From the NCBI RefSeq assembly GCF_016429255.1, contig NZ_JAELUG010000034.1, positions 1-54,520 of the forward strand: a DNA stretch of 54,520 nucleotides, read 5' to 3'. The position numbers were made by a program, and so were the translations under genes. The stretch is from Rhizobium sp. ASV8 (lineage in GTDB: Bacteria > Pseudomonadota > Alphaproteobacteria > Rhizobiales > Rhizobiaceae). Below, piece after piece: positions 1-7,671 of the stretch; position 1 is the first letter of the stretch; every line of letters begins with the position of its first letter. The notes under the pieces were generated by a model, which did no database searches, was not told the origin of the DNA, and saw only the letters and a list, made by a program, of their open reading frames with translations.

Positions 1-1
1 C

Positions 2-772
2 TTTCCGGCATTTGCGCTTGAAGAGGGCGAGATCGGACTGCTCGATCCGCAGGGCGGCTATGTCCGGCCCGAAGCGGCGATTATGGGTTATTTGAAGCTT
101 GCGGCTGAAGATGGCGCCGTCCTGCATTTCGGCGAACGTGTTGTCGCCATCGAACCGGATGATGCAGGCGTCACCGTGGTTTCGACGACCGGAAAATATC
201 GCGCAGGCAAGGTGATCGTCGCGACCGGCGCATGGATTGCAGAGCTTGTGCCGCAGCTGAAGTCGCATGCACAGCCAATCCGGCAGGTGGTTGCCTGGTA
301 TCAGCCGAAGGACGGCTTCGTCGCCGAGCCGCAACGCATGCCTTGCTTTTTGCGGGATGAAGGCGCTGAAGGCTCTTATTTCGGCTTCCCGGCGATCGGC
401 GTCGACGGTGTCAAGATCGGTCGCCACGCGCATTTCCGAGAGCCGATCGATCCTAAGGCTCCCAACCCGCCGGTCAACGACACCGATACGGAACTGCTCG
501 ACAATTTCGCCCGCAAGCGCCTGCCGGATGCAGCCTCCTATCGCGTCCGGGCGACGACTTGCCGTTACACGATGCTGCCGAGTGAGGATTTTCTGATCGA
601 CGCCATGCCGGGACAGCCGAATGTGGTGGTGTCTTCGGCGTGCTCCGGTCATGGGTTCAAGTTTACCAGCGTCGTCGGCGAAATCCTTGCGGATCTGGCG
701 CTCCAGGGCGGCAGCACCTTGCCAACGGCTCTCTTCTCCTTCGAGAAGCATTTTGGCGGCCAATCGGCTTAG
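2..772 (+). CDS. FAD-dependent amine oxidase, sarcosine/N-methyltryptophan oxidase type (5' truncated)
   Basis: The reading frame is open from base 2, so the N-terminal FAD-binding Rossmann part lies outside the window and 256 residues are visible. The visible part has a substrate-domain run, a second FAD-contacting segment (KVIVATGAW) and the motif CRYTMLPSEDF, whose Cys codon is at 560-562. In monomeric sarcosine oxidase and N-methyltryptophan oxidase a Cys in this C-x-Y-T context carries covalently bound FAD. The end SACSGHGFKFTSVVGEILADL is typical of the family. It should oxidise a secondary N-methyl amine to an aldehyde, primary amine and hydrogen peroxide in the cytoplasm. The exact substrate cannot be told from this fragment. 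The stop codon runs straight into a RIME-like repeat. Confidence 0.85.
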   Translation, partial: FPAFALEEGEIGLLDPQGGYVRPEAAIMGYLKLAAEDGAVLHFGERVVAIEPDDAGVTVVSTTGKYRAGKVIVATGAWIAELVPQLKSHAQPIRQVVAWYQPKDGFVAEPQRMPCFLRDEGAEGSYFGFPAIGVDGVKIGRHAHFREPIDPKAPNPPVNDTDTELLDNFARKRLPDAASYRVRATTCRYTMLPSEDFLIDAMPGQPNVVVSSACSGHGFKFTSVVGEILADLALQGGSTLPTALFSFEKHFGGQSA

Positions 773-870
773 AGCGCCGTGCTTCCTTTCGGAAGCACAA
801 AGGTCGCTCAATCTTTTTGAATCTACGCATCGGCCCGAAAATCGATTCCGATTTTCGGGCCGATGCGTAG
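771..870. repeat. RIME-like intergenic double palindrome
   Basis: Two hairpins lie back to back directly after the oxidase stop codon. The first pairs gagcg (772-776) with cgctc (805-809) around an inner 8-bp stem gtgcttcc/ggaagcac (779-798). The second is a perfect 22-bp inverted repeat, 823-844 with 849-870, around the loop attc. The layout of about 100 bp with two large palindromes matches the Rhizobium-specific intergenic mosaic elements (RIME). It may also end transcription of the oxidase gene. Confidence 0.65.
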
Positions 871-890
871 CCGCCAATTTCATGGTCGGT

Positions 891-1385
891 CTAGCCGATC
901 GTCATGCGCCGCAGCACGTCCGATCTGAAGTAAAAGTGCTGAACGAGTGCGCCAAGAATATGCACAACAAGGACGAACCACAGCAGTGACTTGATCGGGC
1001 CGCCGTGAACGAAGGCGGCAGTGTCGATGCCGAGGTAGTAAGCCGCAATTCCCGTCAGAGGCATTGCGAAGATCAACGCGTAGAGCAGAAAATGCGTCAC
1101 GCTGGCGATATAGTGCAGGAACGAAGGCTGATCGTCCGGCGGCGTTGGGATCTCGGATATCAATCTCAAGCCAAGGCGAATAATGGCCAGCAAGAGGATG
1201 GCAATACCGGCATAGGCGTGAATGTTGGCGCTGGCGACGTCCGCCGGCGTAGGTGTCTGTCCACGGCGAATAAGGTGCCGCCACGCATTCATGCCATCGG
1301 GAAACAAGAGATTGAAGAAGATGAGTATGGCCATGAGCCAGTGAAGGACGCGCTGCGGAACGGAGTAGGCGGATCTGGCTTGCAT
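891..1385 (-). CDS. Cytochrome b561 family protein
   Basis: This 164-residue protein has four hydrophobic segments (about 13-30, 51-72, 92-112, 132-152), as in prokaryotic di-heme cytochrome b561. Histidines at the expected helix positions (H14 in RVLHW, H55 in NIHAY, one in the third segment and H143 in VVHILG) are candidate heme ligands. The family moves electrons between quinol and superoxide or periplasmic acceptors in the inner membrane. The start has an AGGAG sequence just upstream. A pair of dyads (1407-1439) sits at the likely promoter. The gene stands alone and points towards the oxidase gene. The electron partner is not evident. Confidence 0.85.
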   Translation of the reverse strand: MQARSAYSVPQRVLHWLMAILIFFNLLFPDGMNAWRHLIRRGQTPTPADVASANIHAYAGIAILLLAIIRLGLRLISEIPTPPDDQPSFLHYIASVTHFLLYALIFAMPLTGIAAYYLGIDTAAFVHGGPIKSLLWFVLVVHILGALVQHFYFRSDVLRRMTIG

Positions 1386-1406
1386 CGGATCTCCTTAGAT
1401 TGGAAT

Positions 1407-1440
1407 TGTTCTAAAGATAGAACATGATTCTAACGAGAAC
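1407..1440. promoter_or_regulatory. Tandem dyads upstream of cytochrome b561
   Basis: A perfect dyad TGTTCTA-aaga-TAGAACA (1407-1424) is followed by a related imperfect one, TTCT-aacg-AGAA (1428-1439), with centres 18 bp apart. They lie 22 to 55 bp upstream of the b561 start codon, where a repressor would block the promoter. The binding protein is unknown. Confidence 0.5.
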
Positions 1441-1489
1441 CTGAATGTTGTGGCGATCCGCCTAGCCATTCCGCATCCTTGGCAGCGGA

Positions 1490-1520
1490 GCCCCGGAAGC
1501 CCGTCCGGCTTATCCGGGGC
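1490..1520 (-). terminator. Hairpin after aldehyde dehydrogenase
   Basis: The arms gccccgga (1490-1497) and tccggggc (1513-1520) form an 8-bp stem 10 bp beyond the dehydrogenase stop codon. No long T run follows on the minus strand, so termination here is only probable. Confidence 0.45.
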
Positions 1521-1529
1521 CTCTGCATT

Positions 1530-2945
1530 TCAGCTCAGCAAGGCGCGGGGTTCGAGGAAGGATTCCAGACCGTAGACGCCGAATTCGCGACCCATGCCGG
1601 ACTGCTTGAAGCCGCCGAACGGAGCCAGCGGTTCATGCGGCGCGCCGTTGATGACGACGCGACCTGCCTCGATCTGCTCGGCAACGCGCTTTGCCCTGTT
1701 GACATCGGAGGAGAAAACATAGGCCTGCAGGCCATAAACCGTGTCGTTGGCGATTTCGATGGCATGGGATTCGTCCCGATAGGGAATGACGCAAAGGACA
1801 GGTCCGAAAATCTCCTCGCGTGCGATCCGCATATCGTTGTTGACGCCGGAGAAGACCGTCGGGCGAACGAACCAGCCGCGATCGAGCCCTTCGGGTCGTC
1901 CTTCCCCACCGACGATCATGTGTGCGCCTTCCTCCTGGCCGAGGTGAATATAGGACTGGACGCGATCCCACTGCTTCTGGCTCACCATTGGGCCGATGCT
2001 GACGGCCGGGTCCTTGGCGTCGCCCGCCTTGATCGCCGAAACCGCTGAAGCCAGCCGCTCGTTGACCTCGTCCAGACGGCTCTCGGGCGCGAGAATGCGG
2101 GTGCCGGCAATGCAGGCCTGGCCGCTGTTGGCAAAGCCCGCCGCCAGAACCTGCGGAATGACGAGATCGAGGTCGGCATCATCGAGAATGATGTTCGGGC
2201 TCTTGCCGCCGAGCTCAAGCGTCACCCGCTTCATGGTCACCGAGGCCGCCTGAAAGATGGCCCGACCAGTGGCCGTCGAGCCTGTGAAGCTGATCTTTGC
2301 GATGTCGCGATGGGCGCTAAGCGCAGCGCCGGCGACATGGCCATAGCCGTTGACGATGTTGAACACGCCGTTCGGCAACCCAGCCGCATGCAGGCACTCG
2401 GTGATGAGCTGGGTCTGGATCGCGCTCATCTCCGATGGCTTGATGACCATGGTCGTACCTGCGGCAATAGCGGTCGCAAGCTTGCTGCAGATGAAACCGT
2501 AGTTGCTGTTCCACGGCGTAATGGCGGCGGCGACGCCGGCGGGCCGCATTTCCACCTCGGCATGGCCGATGCGGCGTCGAAACTCGTAGTCCTTGAGCGT
2601 CTCGGCCATATGCAGAAAGGCCGTTGCGGCATGGGGCACGGAAAAGCCGATGAAATAGGCCGGTGCGCCGTATTCCTCGCGCATGGCATCGGTGAGCTCG
2701 GCTGCGCGGGCTGAAACGGCGTCATGCAGGGCATGCAGCATGGCAATGCGTTCGGCCTTCGAGCTTTGCGCCATGCCTGAAAATGCAGCCTTGGCGGCGG
2801 CGACGGCATCGTCGATGTCCCGCTCGTTTCCAAGGCGGACGGTGCCGATCTGCTCTTCGGTGGTTGGGTTGAAAAGAAGGGCTGTTTCGGTGCCATGTGG
2901 CTGAACGAAGCGGCCGTTGATGTAGATGGTGTCTATCGTGCGCAT
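1530..2945 (-). CDS. NAD(P)-dependent aldehyde dehydrogenase
   Basis: The 471-residue protein is the usual length for the aldehyde dehydrogenase superfamily. The general base E244 lies in LELGGKSPN and the catalytic nucleophile C278 in NSGQACIAG; PWNSN and the FTGS cofactor-binding motif are present. It oxidises an aldehyde to the acid in the cytoplasm. The frame is open further upstream to 3356, but that part runs through the divergent LysR gene; the ATG at 2945 has GGAG at a good distance and starts MRTIDTIYINGRF, a normal family start. The divergent LysR gene (3040) is its likely regulator. The substrate is not deducible from sequence. Confidence 0.9.
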   Translation of the reverse strand: MRTIDTIYINGRFVQPHGTETALLFNPTTEEQIGTVRLGNERDIDDAVAAAKAAFSGMAQSSKAERIAMLHALHDAVSARAAELTDAMREEYGAPAYFIGFSVPHAATAFLHMAETLKDYEFRRRIGHAEVEMRPAGVAAAITPWNSNYGFICSKLATAIAAGTTMVIKPSEMSAIQTQLITECLHAAGLPNGVFNIVNGYGHVAGAALSAHRDIAKISFTGSTATGRAIFQAASVTMKRVTLELGGKSPNIILDDADLDLVIPQVLAAGFANSGQACIAGTRILAPESRLDEVNERLASAVSAIKAGDAKDPAVSIGPMVSQKQWDRVQSYIHLGQEEGAHMIVGGEGRPEGLDRGWFVRPTVFSGVNNDMRIAREEIFGPVLCVIPYRDESHAIEIANDTVYGLQAYVFSSDVNRAKRVAEQIEAGRVVINGAPHEPLAPFGGFKQSGMGREFGVYGLESFLEPRALLS

Positions 2946-2975
2946 GAGCGTCTCCTTCATCTTCCCGACAAAGGT

Positions 2976-2988
2976 AATACGCGCTATT
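2976..2988. promoter_or_regulatory. Possible LysR site in the divergent promoter
   Basis: The dyad AATA-cgcgc-TATT lies midway in the 94-bp gap between the aldehyde dehydrogenase and LysR genes and fits the loose T-N11-A rule for LysR-type sites. It is short and could be chance. Confidence 0.3.
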
Positions 2989-3039
2989 TGATCGTTGTAG
3001 TCGGACAGAGATGGACAGGCTGATAAGGAAAATCGCGCA

Positions 3040-3999
3040 ATGAAGGCAAGTTTGGTGGAGCTTGAAGCAATCGCCGCCGTCGCGCGCCATGGTGGCTTTC
3101 GTGCCGCGGCGCGCGAACTGGGCATGTCATCTTCCGCGCTCAGCCAGGCCGTTGCAGCCTTGGAGGAGCGTTTGTCCGTTCGGATCTTCAACAGGACGAC
3201 GCGCAGCGTCACGCTGTCGGATGCCGGCGAACGGTTCATCGCAGAGATAACCCCGGCACTCGCTTCGATCGACAGAGCCATCGAGAATGCCGGTCTCTTC
3301 TCGGGATCGGTATCGGGCACACTTCGGCTTAATATGGCGCCCGGCGCGGCGCGCATGCTGCTGGTTCCCCTTATTTTGGAATATGGGCGGCGTTATCCCA
3401 ATGTGGAGGTCGAAATCGTCACCGATAATGCTCTGGTCGATGTCATCGGCAAAGGCTTCGATGCAGGCGTTCGCCTAGCCGAAGCCATCCCGACGGATAT
3501 GGTGGCGATACCGATCGTCCCCACGGTCCGTTCGCTCGTCGTAGGTTCGCCGGAATACTTCCGCAATCGACCGCGGCCGCTCACGCCTGGCGATCTTTTC
3601 CAGCATCGCTGCATTCGCGCCCGAATGGCAAGCGGAAAGCTCTATCGCTGGGAGTTCGAGCGGCATGGGGAGACAATGCTGATCGATGCGCCGGGCAGCC
3701 TCACCCTCGATGCGTCGGACCTGATGCTGACCGCTGTTCTTGAAGGAGCAGGCCTGGCCTATATAGGCGAACCGTCCATGGCCGGGCACATCGCGGCAGG
3801 CAGCTTGATCCCGGTGCTCGAGGATTGGAGCCCGCCCTATCCGGGGCTCAATCTCTATTTCGCGCAGCGGCGCCAGATGCCCGCGCGGCTTCGGGCTTTC
3901 ATCGATCTTATTCGCGAGCAGGCCGCCTCCGGCGGCGCGCGCGAAGGATTAAATTTCGGACACCTGTCCCGCCGTATATTGCCAACCATATCGGGATAG
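3040..3999 (+). CDS. LysR-family transcriptional regulator
   Basis: The 319-residue protein has an N-terminal winged helix-turn-helix (about 1-60, AARELGMSSSALSQAVAALE) and a LysR substrate-binding domain (about 88-295). The start at 3040 follows an AAGGAA sequence. It is divergent from the aldehyde dehydrogenase gene with a 94-bp shared promoter region, the normal setting for a LysR protein that controls its neighbour and itself. The inducer is unknown, presumably the aldehyde or a precursor. Confidence 0.9.
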   Translation: MKASLVELEAIAAVARHGGFRAAARELGMSSSALSQAVAALEERLSVRIFNRTTRSVTLSDAGERFIAEITPALASIDRAIENAGLFSGSVSGTLRLNMAPGAARMLLVPLILEYGRRYPNVEVEIVTDNALVDVIGKGFDAGVRLAEAIPTDMVAIPIVPTVRSLVVGSPEYFRNRPRPLTPGDLFQHRCIRARMASGKLYRWEFERHGETMLIDAPGSLTLDASDLMLTAVLEGAGLAYIGEPSMAGHIAAGSLIPVLEDWSPPYPGLNLYFAQRRQMPARLRAFIDLIREQAASGGAREGLNFGHLSRRILPTISG

Positions 4000-4081
4000 C
4001 CGATCACCGTGACATCGCGCCGGGTGCTGCAGCGAGCGTCAGCGGTTGCTGACGAGCAGCGAACTCAATGAGGAGTTTGTC

Positions 4082-4699
4082 ATGGATCAAAAGATCGAAG
4101 CCGTTCTGGAAGCCTATCATGAGCTTATCCGTGAGGAGCACAGCAAGCCGAGGGAGATGCCTGCGGGCGGACGCGACGGTGGTCAGGACCGTCGGCTGAG
4201 GGCGGTCGGACCCGAGACCGGCCGCTTCATCAACATTCTGGCGAGGAGCTTGAAGGCTCCAACCATACTGGAGCTTGGGACGTCCTTTGGTTATTCCGGT
4301 ATCTGGCTCGCGGAGGCGGCGCGCGCAAGCGGCGGCAGGCTCATCTCCATGGAACTGCACGCCTATAAGACCGAGTTTGCCAAGGAGATGGCCGGGAAAG
4401 CCGGCTTGTCGGAGCATATCGATTTCCAGATCGGCGATGCGGTCGAGATGATCAAGGCGCTGCCATCCGGCGTCGACTTCGTACTCGTCGACTTATGGAA
4501 GGATCTCTACATTCCGTGCCTGGAAGCCTTTTATCCGAAGCTCAATGCCGGCGCGATCGTCGTTGCCGACAATATGTTGATGCCGGGGAATGAGGACGTG
4601 AAACGCTATGGCGAGGCCGTCCGCGCAAAGTCGGGCATCACATCCGTGCTATTGCCTGTGGGGTCCGGGATCGAAGTCAGCCGTTACGATTCCGTGTGA
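4082..4699 (+). CDS. SAM-dependent O-methyltransferase-like protein
   Basis: This 205-residue protein has a class I methyltransferase fold. SAM-binding motif I is ILELGTSFGYSG, an acidic residue closes the next strand (ISMEL), and VDFVLVDLWKD matches the metal/substrate segment of the caffeoyl-CoA/catechol O-methyltransferase family. The ATG at 4082 was chosen because AGGAG lies 8 bases before it; the frame is open to 4046 but lacks such a site. It stands alone 82 bp after the LysR gene. The methyl acceptor is unknown. Confidence 0.75.
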   Translation: MDQKIEAVLEAYHELIREEHSKPREMPAGGRDGGQDRRLRAVGPETGRFINILARSLKAPTILELGTSFGYSGIWLAEAARASGGRLISMELHAYKTEFAKEMAGKAGLSEHIDFQIGDAVEMIKALPSGVDFVLVDLWKDLYIPCLEAFYPKLNAGAIVVADNMLMPGNEDVKRYGEAVRAKSGITSVLLPVGSGIEVSRYDSV

Positions 4700-4709
4700 A
4701 ATGTGGAGA

Positions 4710-4740
4710 GCGGCGGGATCTTCCTTCGGAAGGCCGCCGC
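4710..4740. terminator. Hairpin between convergent genes
   Basis: The arms gcggcgg (4710-4716) and ccgccgc (4734-4740) enclose a second small stem cttcc/ggaag. A T-rich stretch follows on the plus strand. It lies between the convergent methyltransferase and hydrolase genes and could serve both. Confidence 0.5.
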
Positions 4741-4749
4741 CGGTTTGTC

Positions 4750-5508
4750 TTACTTGCCGGCGTCCTTGGCCGCTTTCTCGATGACTGCAGCCACCTTTTC
4801 CGGCTGTGATGCGAAGACGGCGTGACTTGCCTTGATTTCGGTCACGTCGCTGCCTGCACGCTTCGCCATGTCTAGCTCCAGTTCCGGATTGATTGAGCGG
4901 TCGTCACTTGCAATGACGGCCCAGCTCTTCTTGCCGCGCCAGGCCGGATCGCCGACTTTGGCGGTAAAGGCTGCCTTGGATGCAAAGACCTGCGACTTCG
5001 CCAGAAAACTGGCTTCGTCTTTCGGCAGGTCAGCCGCGAAATCCGCGGCAAAGGCTGCAGGCTCCAGGTAGAGGTACTGTCCATCCTTGGTTTCACGGAT
5101 GTTCATGCCGCCGGCCGGTTTGGAGCTGGCGAGACTAATCAGGCTTTCGCCTTTATCCGGCTGGAAAGCTGCGACGTAGACGAGACCCGCGACATCAGGC
5201 CGATTGCCTGCCTCGGTAATAACCATGCCGCCATAGCTATGGCCGACAAGCAGGCTCGGGCCGCTCTGAAGGTCGAGCACGCGGTTGGTTGCGGCGACAT
5301 CGTCGGCAAGTGAGGTGATCGGCTCCTGTACGACCGTGACCTTGAAGCCATCCTTTTCCAGGATCTCACTGGTCTTGCGCCACCCCGAGCCGTCGGCTAG
5401 GGCGCCGTGGACGATGACGATATTCTTGATTTCGGCTGCCTGTGCTGCAAATCCCATGGTGCTCGCGGCAAAGCCAAGGACTGCGATGGAGAGAAAACGG
5501 GTATTCAT
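4750..5508 (-). CDS. Secreted alpha/beta hydrolase
   Basis: The 252-residue protein starts with a Sec signal peptide (about 1-23, ending AAQA). After it come the oxyanion strand IVIVHGALADGSGW, the nucleophile elbow GHSYGG, an aspartate region (ASDDRSINPE) and a late histidine (SHAVFASQP), the usual Ser-Asp-His arrangement of alpha/beta hydrolases of the EstC/salicylate-esterase-like group. It should act in the periplasm. The ATG at 5508 follows AGGAG; the longer open frame upstream runs into the DipZ gene. It lies 46 bp behind the DipZ-like gene on the same strand, so the two are probably co-transcribed. Confidence 0.8.
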   Translation of the reverse strand: MNTRFLSIAVLGFAASTMGFAAQAAEIKNIVIVHGALADGSGWRKTSEILEKDGFKVTVVQEPITSLADDVAATNRVLDLQSGPSLLVGHSYGGMVITEAGNRPDVAGLVYVAAFQPDKGESLISLASSKPAGGMNIRETKDGQYLYLEPAAFAADFAADLPKDEASFLAKSQVFASKAAFTAKVGDPAWRGKKSWAVIASDDRSINPELELDMAKRAGSDVTEIKASHAVFASQPEKVAAVIEKAAKDAGK

Positions 5509-5554
5509 GACGTGACTCCTGTCAACTGAGTTTTTGGTTGGGGTGAGGGGGATT

Positions 5555-7327
5555 TCAACCGAAGGTGAAGGCGTAGGCCTGAACTCCGGGGTCGAGGAAG
5601 CGGATCTCGAAGTTGCGGGCGGTGACATCGCCGGACTGGCGGATGAGCTGGTAGAGCCTGGTCGCAGTCACGGTGCCGTTTCCGGCGGCATCGATATCGG
5701 CGCCGTGATCGGTGCCAGGCGCTTTTCCATCCACGGTCACCTGGAAGCGGACGGGCTTTCCGTCTGCCGAGGGACCGAGGACGAGGTGCAGGTCGCGGGC
5801 GCTGAAGCGATAGCTGATGCCGCCGCCTGCCTTGTTAAGCGATGCCTGTTCCGCACCGACAGTCCAACTTCCTGCCAAACCCCATTGGTTGAGGCCGGGA
5901 TTGGCGACCGAATAGTCGGCCGCCGCATCTGCCTTAACCCTTTCCGGAGAGACGAAGCCGGTCGCTTGGCGGTAACCGACATAGGTTTCGCCGGAACGGA
6001 TATGACCGAGGTCGGGGCTTGCTTCCGCGCCCTTTGCATCCGGAACGACGGGACCGCTTTGGGCCATGTCGCTGCCTGCTTCATGCAGGAGATCCTGGAT
6101 CGCCTGTTCGGTCTGGCGATAATTGCCTTCGCCGAAGTGCTGGTAGCGGACCTGGCCCTTGGCATCGATCAGGTAGTGGGCGGGCCAATAGTTATTCTCG
6201 AAAGTGCGCCATATGCGGTAGTCGTTGTCGATCGCCACAGGGTAGTCGATCTTGAAGTCGGCGATTGCCTTCTTGACGTTATCGACGTTCTTCTCGAAGG
6301 CGAATTCCGGAGCGTGGACGCCGATCACTACGAGGCCCTGATCCTTATACTTTTCCGCCCAGGCACGAACGTAAGGGATGGTGCGGATGCAGTTGATGCA
6401 GGAATAGGTCCAGAAATCGACCAGCACGACCTTGCCGCGAAGCTGGGCTGCCGTCAGCGGCTGTGAATTCAACCAGGTGACCGCGCCATCCAGAGACGGT
6501 GCCGGACCTTCCACCGGAAGGCTGCTGTGGAACGGGCGGGCTGCGTCGCTAGCAGGAGCTACGGTGCCATTGCTGGCGACTTCGGTTTCAGTCCCTGAAG
6601 CCTTCGTATGCAGCTTTTCCAGCAAGGCCTGCTCGAAGGAGCCGGTGCTTGCATACGAAAGTCGGGCAAGCAGGCCGGTGTCGAGACCAAGCGCGATAGC
6701 TGCAACGCCGGCCAGGACGGCCGCGCCGGCGAGCTGACGGATGCGTTCGCTGACGCCGAGGGACTGCTTCATGCGAGCAAAGATCTTGCCGCCGGCGAAC
6801 AGGGCGACAGCAAGCGAGGTTGCCGCACCGGCGCCGTAGGCCAGCAGCAGGAATGTCGTCTGCAGGTTGGCACCCTTCAATGCGGCGCCTGTCAGCACCA
6901 ATCCGAGGATCGGGCCGGCGCAGGGCGCCCAGAGCAAACCCGTTGCGATGCCGAGTACGAAGGAGCTTCTGACGCTCGCAGTCGTGCGATGCGCGCCCGC
7001 AGCATTGAGAAGGTTGTTGCCGAGATCGACGACCGGCCGCGACAGGGCGCTGGCTATACGGGGCGAAATCAGGCTCAGGCCGAAGAGCCCGAGCAGAACG
7101 ATTGCGGCAAGCCGACCATATTCGTTGGCGCGGATGGCCCATGCGCCGCCGACCGCGGCAAGGGTTGCGACGAATGCAAAGGTGAGTGCCATGCCTGCAA
7201 GCATGGGCAGCGTGCTCCTGACGAATGGCTGTCCGGCACGGGCAAAGACGAATGGAAGAATAGGCAGGATGCAGGGACTGAGGATCGTCAGCGCACCGCC
7301 GAGATAGGCAATGATAAGAAGCGTCAT
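5555..7327 (-). CDS. DipZ-like membrane thiol-redox protein (CcdA domain fused to thioredoxin domain)
   Basis: The 590-residue protein has three parts. Residues 1-240 form a CcdA/DsbD-type membrane domain with the paired cysteines in SPCILP and APCAGP. Residues about 265-400 form a periplasmic TlpA-like thioredoxin domain with the active site SCINCIR. The last 160 residues match the C-terminal beta domain of DipZ. Such proteins carry reducing power from cytoplasmic thioredoxin across the membrane to periplasmic thiols. The ATG at 7327 has AAGGAA upstream. It heads a unit with the secreted hydrolase and is divergent from the Tat-exported hydrolase at 7672, with paired TGTATC repeats between them. 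Confidence 0.88.
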   Translation of the reverse strand: MTLLIIAYLGGALTILSPCILPILPFVFARAGQPFVRSTLPMLAGMALTFAFVATLAAVGGAWAIRANEYGRLAAIVLLGLFGLSLISPRIASALSRPVVDLGNNLLNAAGAHRTTASVRSSFVLGIATGLLWAPCAGPILGLVLTGAALKGANLQTTFLLLAYGAGAATSLAVALFAGGKIFARMKQSLGVSERIRQLAGAAVLAGVAAIALGLDTGLLARLSYASTGSFEQALLEKLHTKASGTETEVASNGTVAPASDAARPFHSSLPVEGPAPSLDGAVTWLNSQPLTAAQLRGKVVLVDFWTYSCINCIRTIPYVRAWAEKYKDQGLVVIGVHAPEFAFEKNVDNVKKAIADFKIDYPVAIDNDYRIWRTFENNYWPAHYLIDAKGQVRYQHFGEGNYRQTEQAIQDLLHEAGSDMAQSGPVVPDAKGAEASPDLGHIRSGETYVGYRQATGFVSPERVKADAAADYSVANPGLNQWGLAGSWTVGAEQASLNKAGGGISYRFSARDLHLVLGPSADGKPVRFQVTVDGKAPGTDHGADIDAAGNGTVTATRLYQLIRQSGDVTARNFEIRFLDPGVQAYAFTFG

Positions 7328-7470
7328 CGTCTTGTTCCTTTAGAAGCGATTGATGGCCTGGGACGGCGGTGAGCCGTGTCCAGCGGTGACGCTATCTGCC
7401 GGTCGTGACGTATCTCGAATGTGTCTGGCGGAACGGGAGAATGTACCGAAACGTCGATGTCTTCGACTTC

Positions 7471-7486
7471 GATACAATGCGATACA
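7471..7486 (-). promoter_or_regulatory. Direct repeat TGTATC-N4-TGTATC facing the DipZ-like gene
   Basis: Read on the minus strand this is TGTATCgcatTGTATC, two identical hexamers with a 10-bp period, about 144 bp upstream of the DipZ-like start codon. OmpR/PhoB-family response regulators bind direct repeats of this period, and such a regulator is encoded 1.4 kb away at 8837. Confidence 0.55.
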
Positions 7487-7546
7487 AACTCGCGGATGCC
7501 GGGCGATTTCGCCGCGAGCTCGGTTATTCGGTGGGGTGGAGGGAAT

Positions 7547-7562
7547 TGTATCGGACTGTATC
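7547..7562 (+). promoter_or_regulatory. Direct repeat TGTATC-N4-TGTATC facing the Tat-exported hydrolase
   Basis: TGTATCggacTGTATC repeats the arrangement at 7471-7486 in the opposite orientation, about 110 bp upstream of the hydrolase start codon. Each divergent gene thus has its own similarly oriented pair. Confidence 0.55.
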
Positions 7563-7671
7563 TTGGTGGCCCGCAGCTACATAGTCATTCAAAAGATGGC
7601 CGTCTGCGACACATCGGCGATACATGCCGCTGGCTTTCTTGAACCCACGATCCAATCGACAGGAGAGATAG

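Larger units (their letters stand above)
7328..7671. other. 344-bp divergent promoter region
   Basis: No gene is seen here. It contains two TGTATC-N4-TGTATC direct repeats in opposite orientation (listed separately) and a weaker GTATC/GTGTC pair near 7410-7425. The region feeds the DipZ-like gene to the left and the Tat-exported hydrolase to the right. Confidence 0.7.

Noticed and set aside
2946..3356. N-terminal extension of the aldehyde dehydrogenase frame
   Set aside because: It runs antisense through the LysR gene; the ATG at 2945 has a ribosome site and a family-typical N-terminus.
5534..6466. 310-codon plus-strand frame
   Set aside because: Antisense to the DipZ-like gene, no ribosome site and no recognisable protein.
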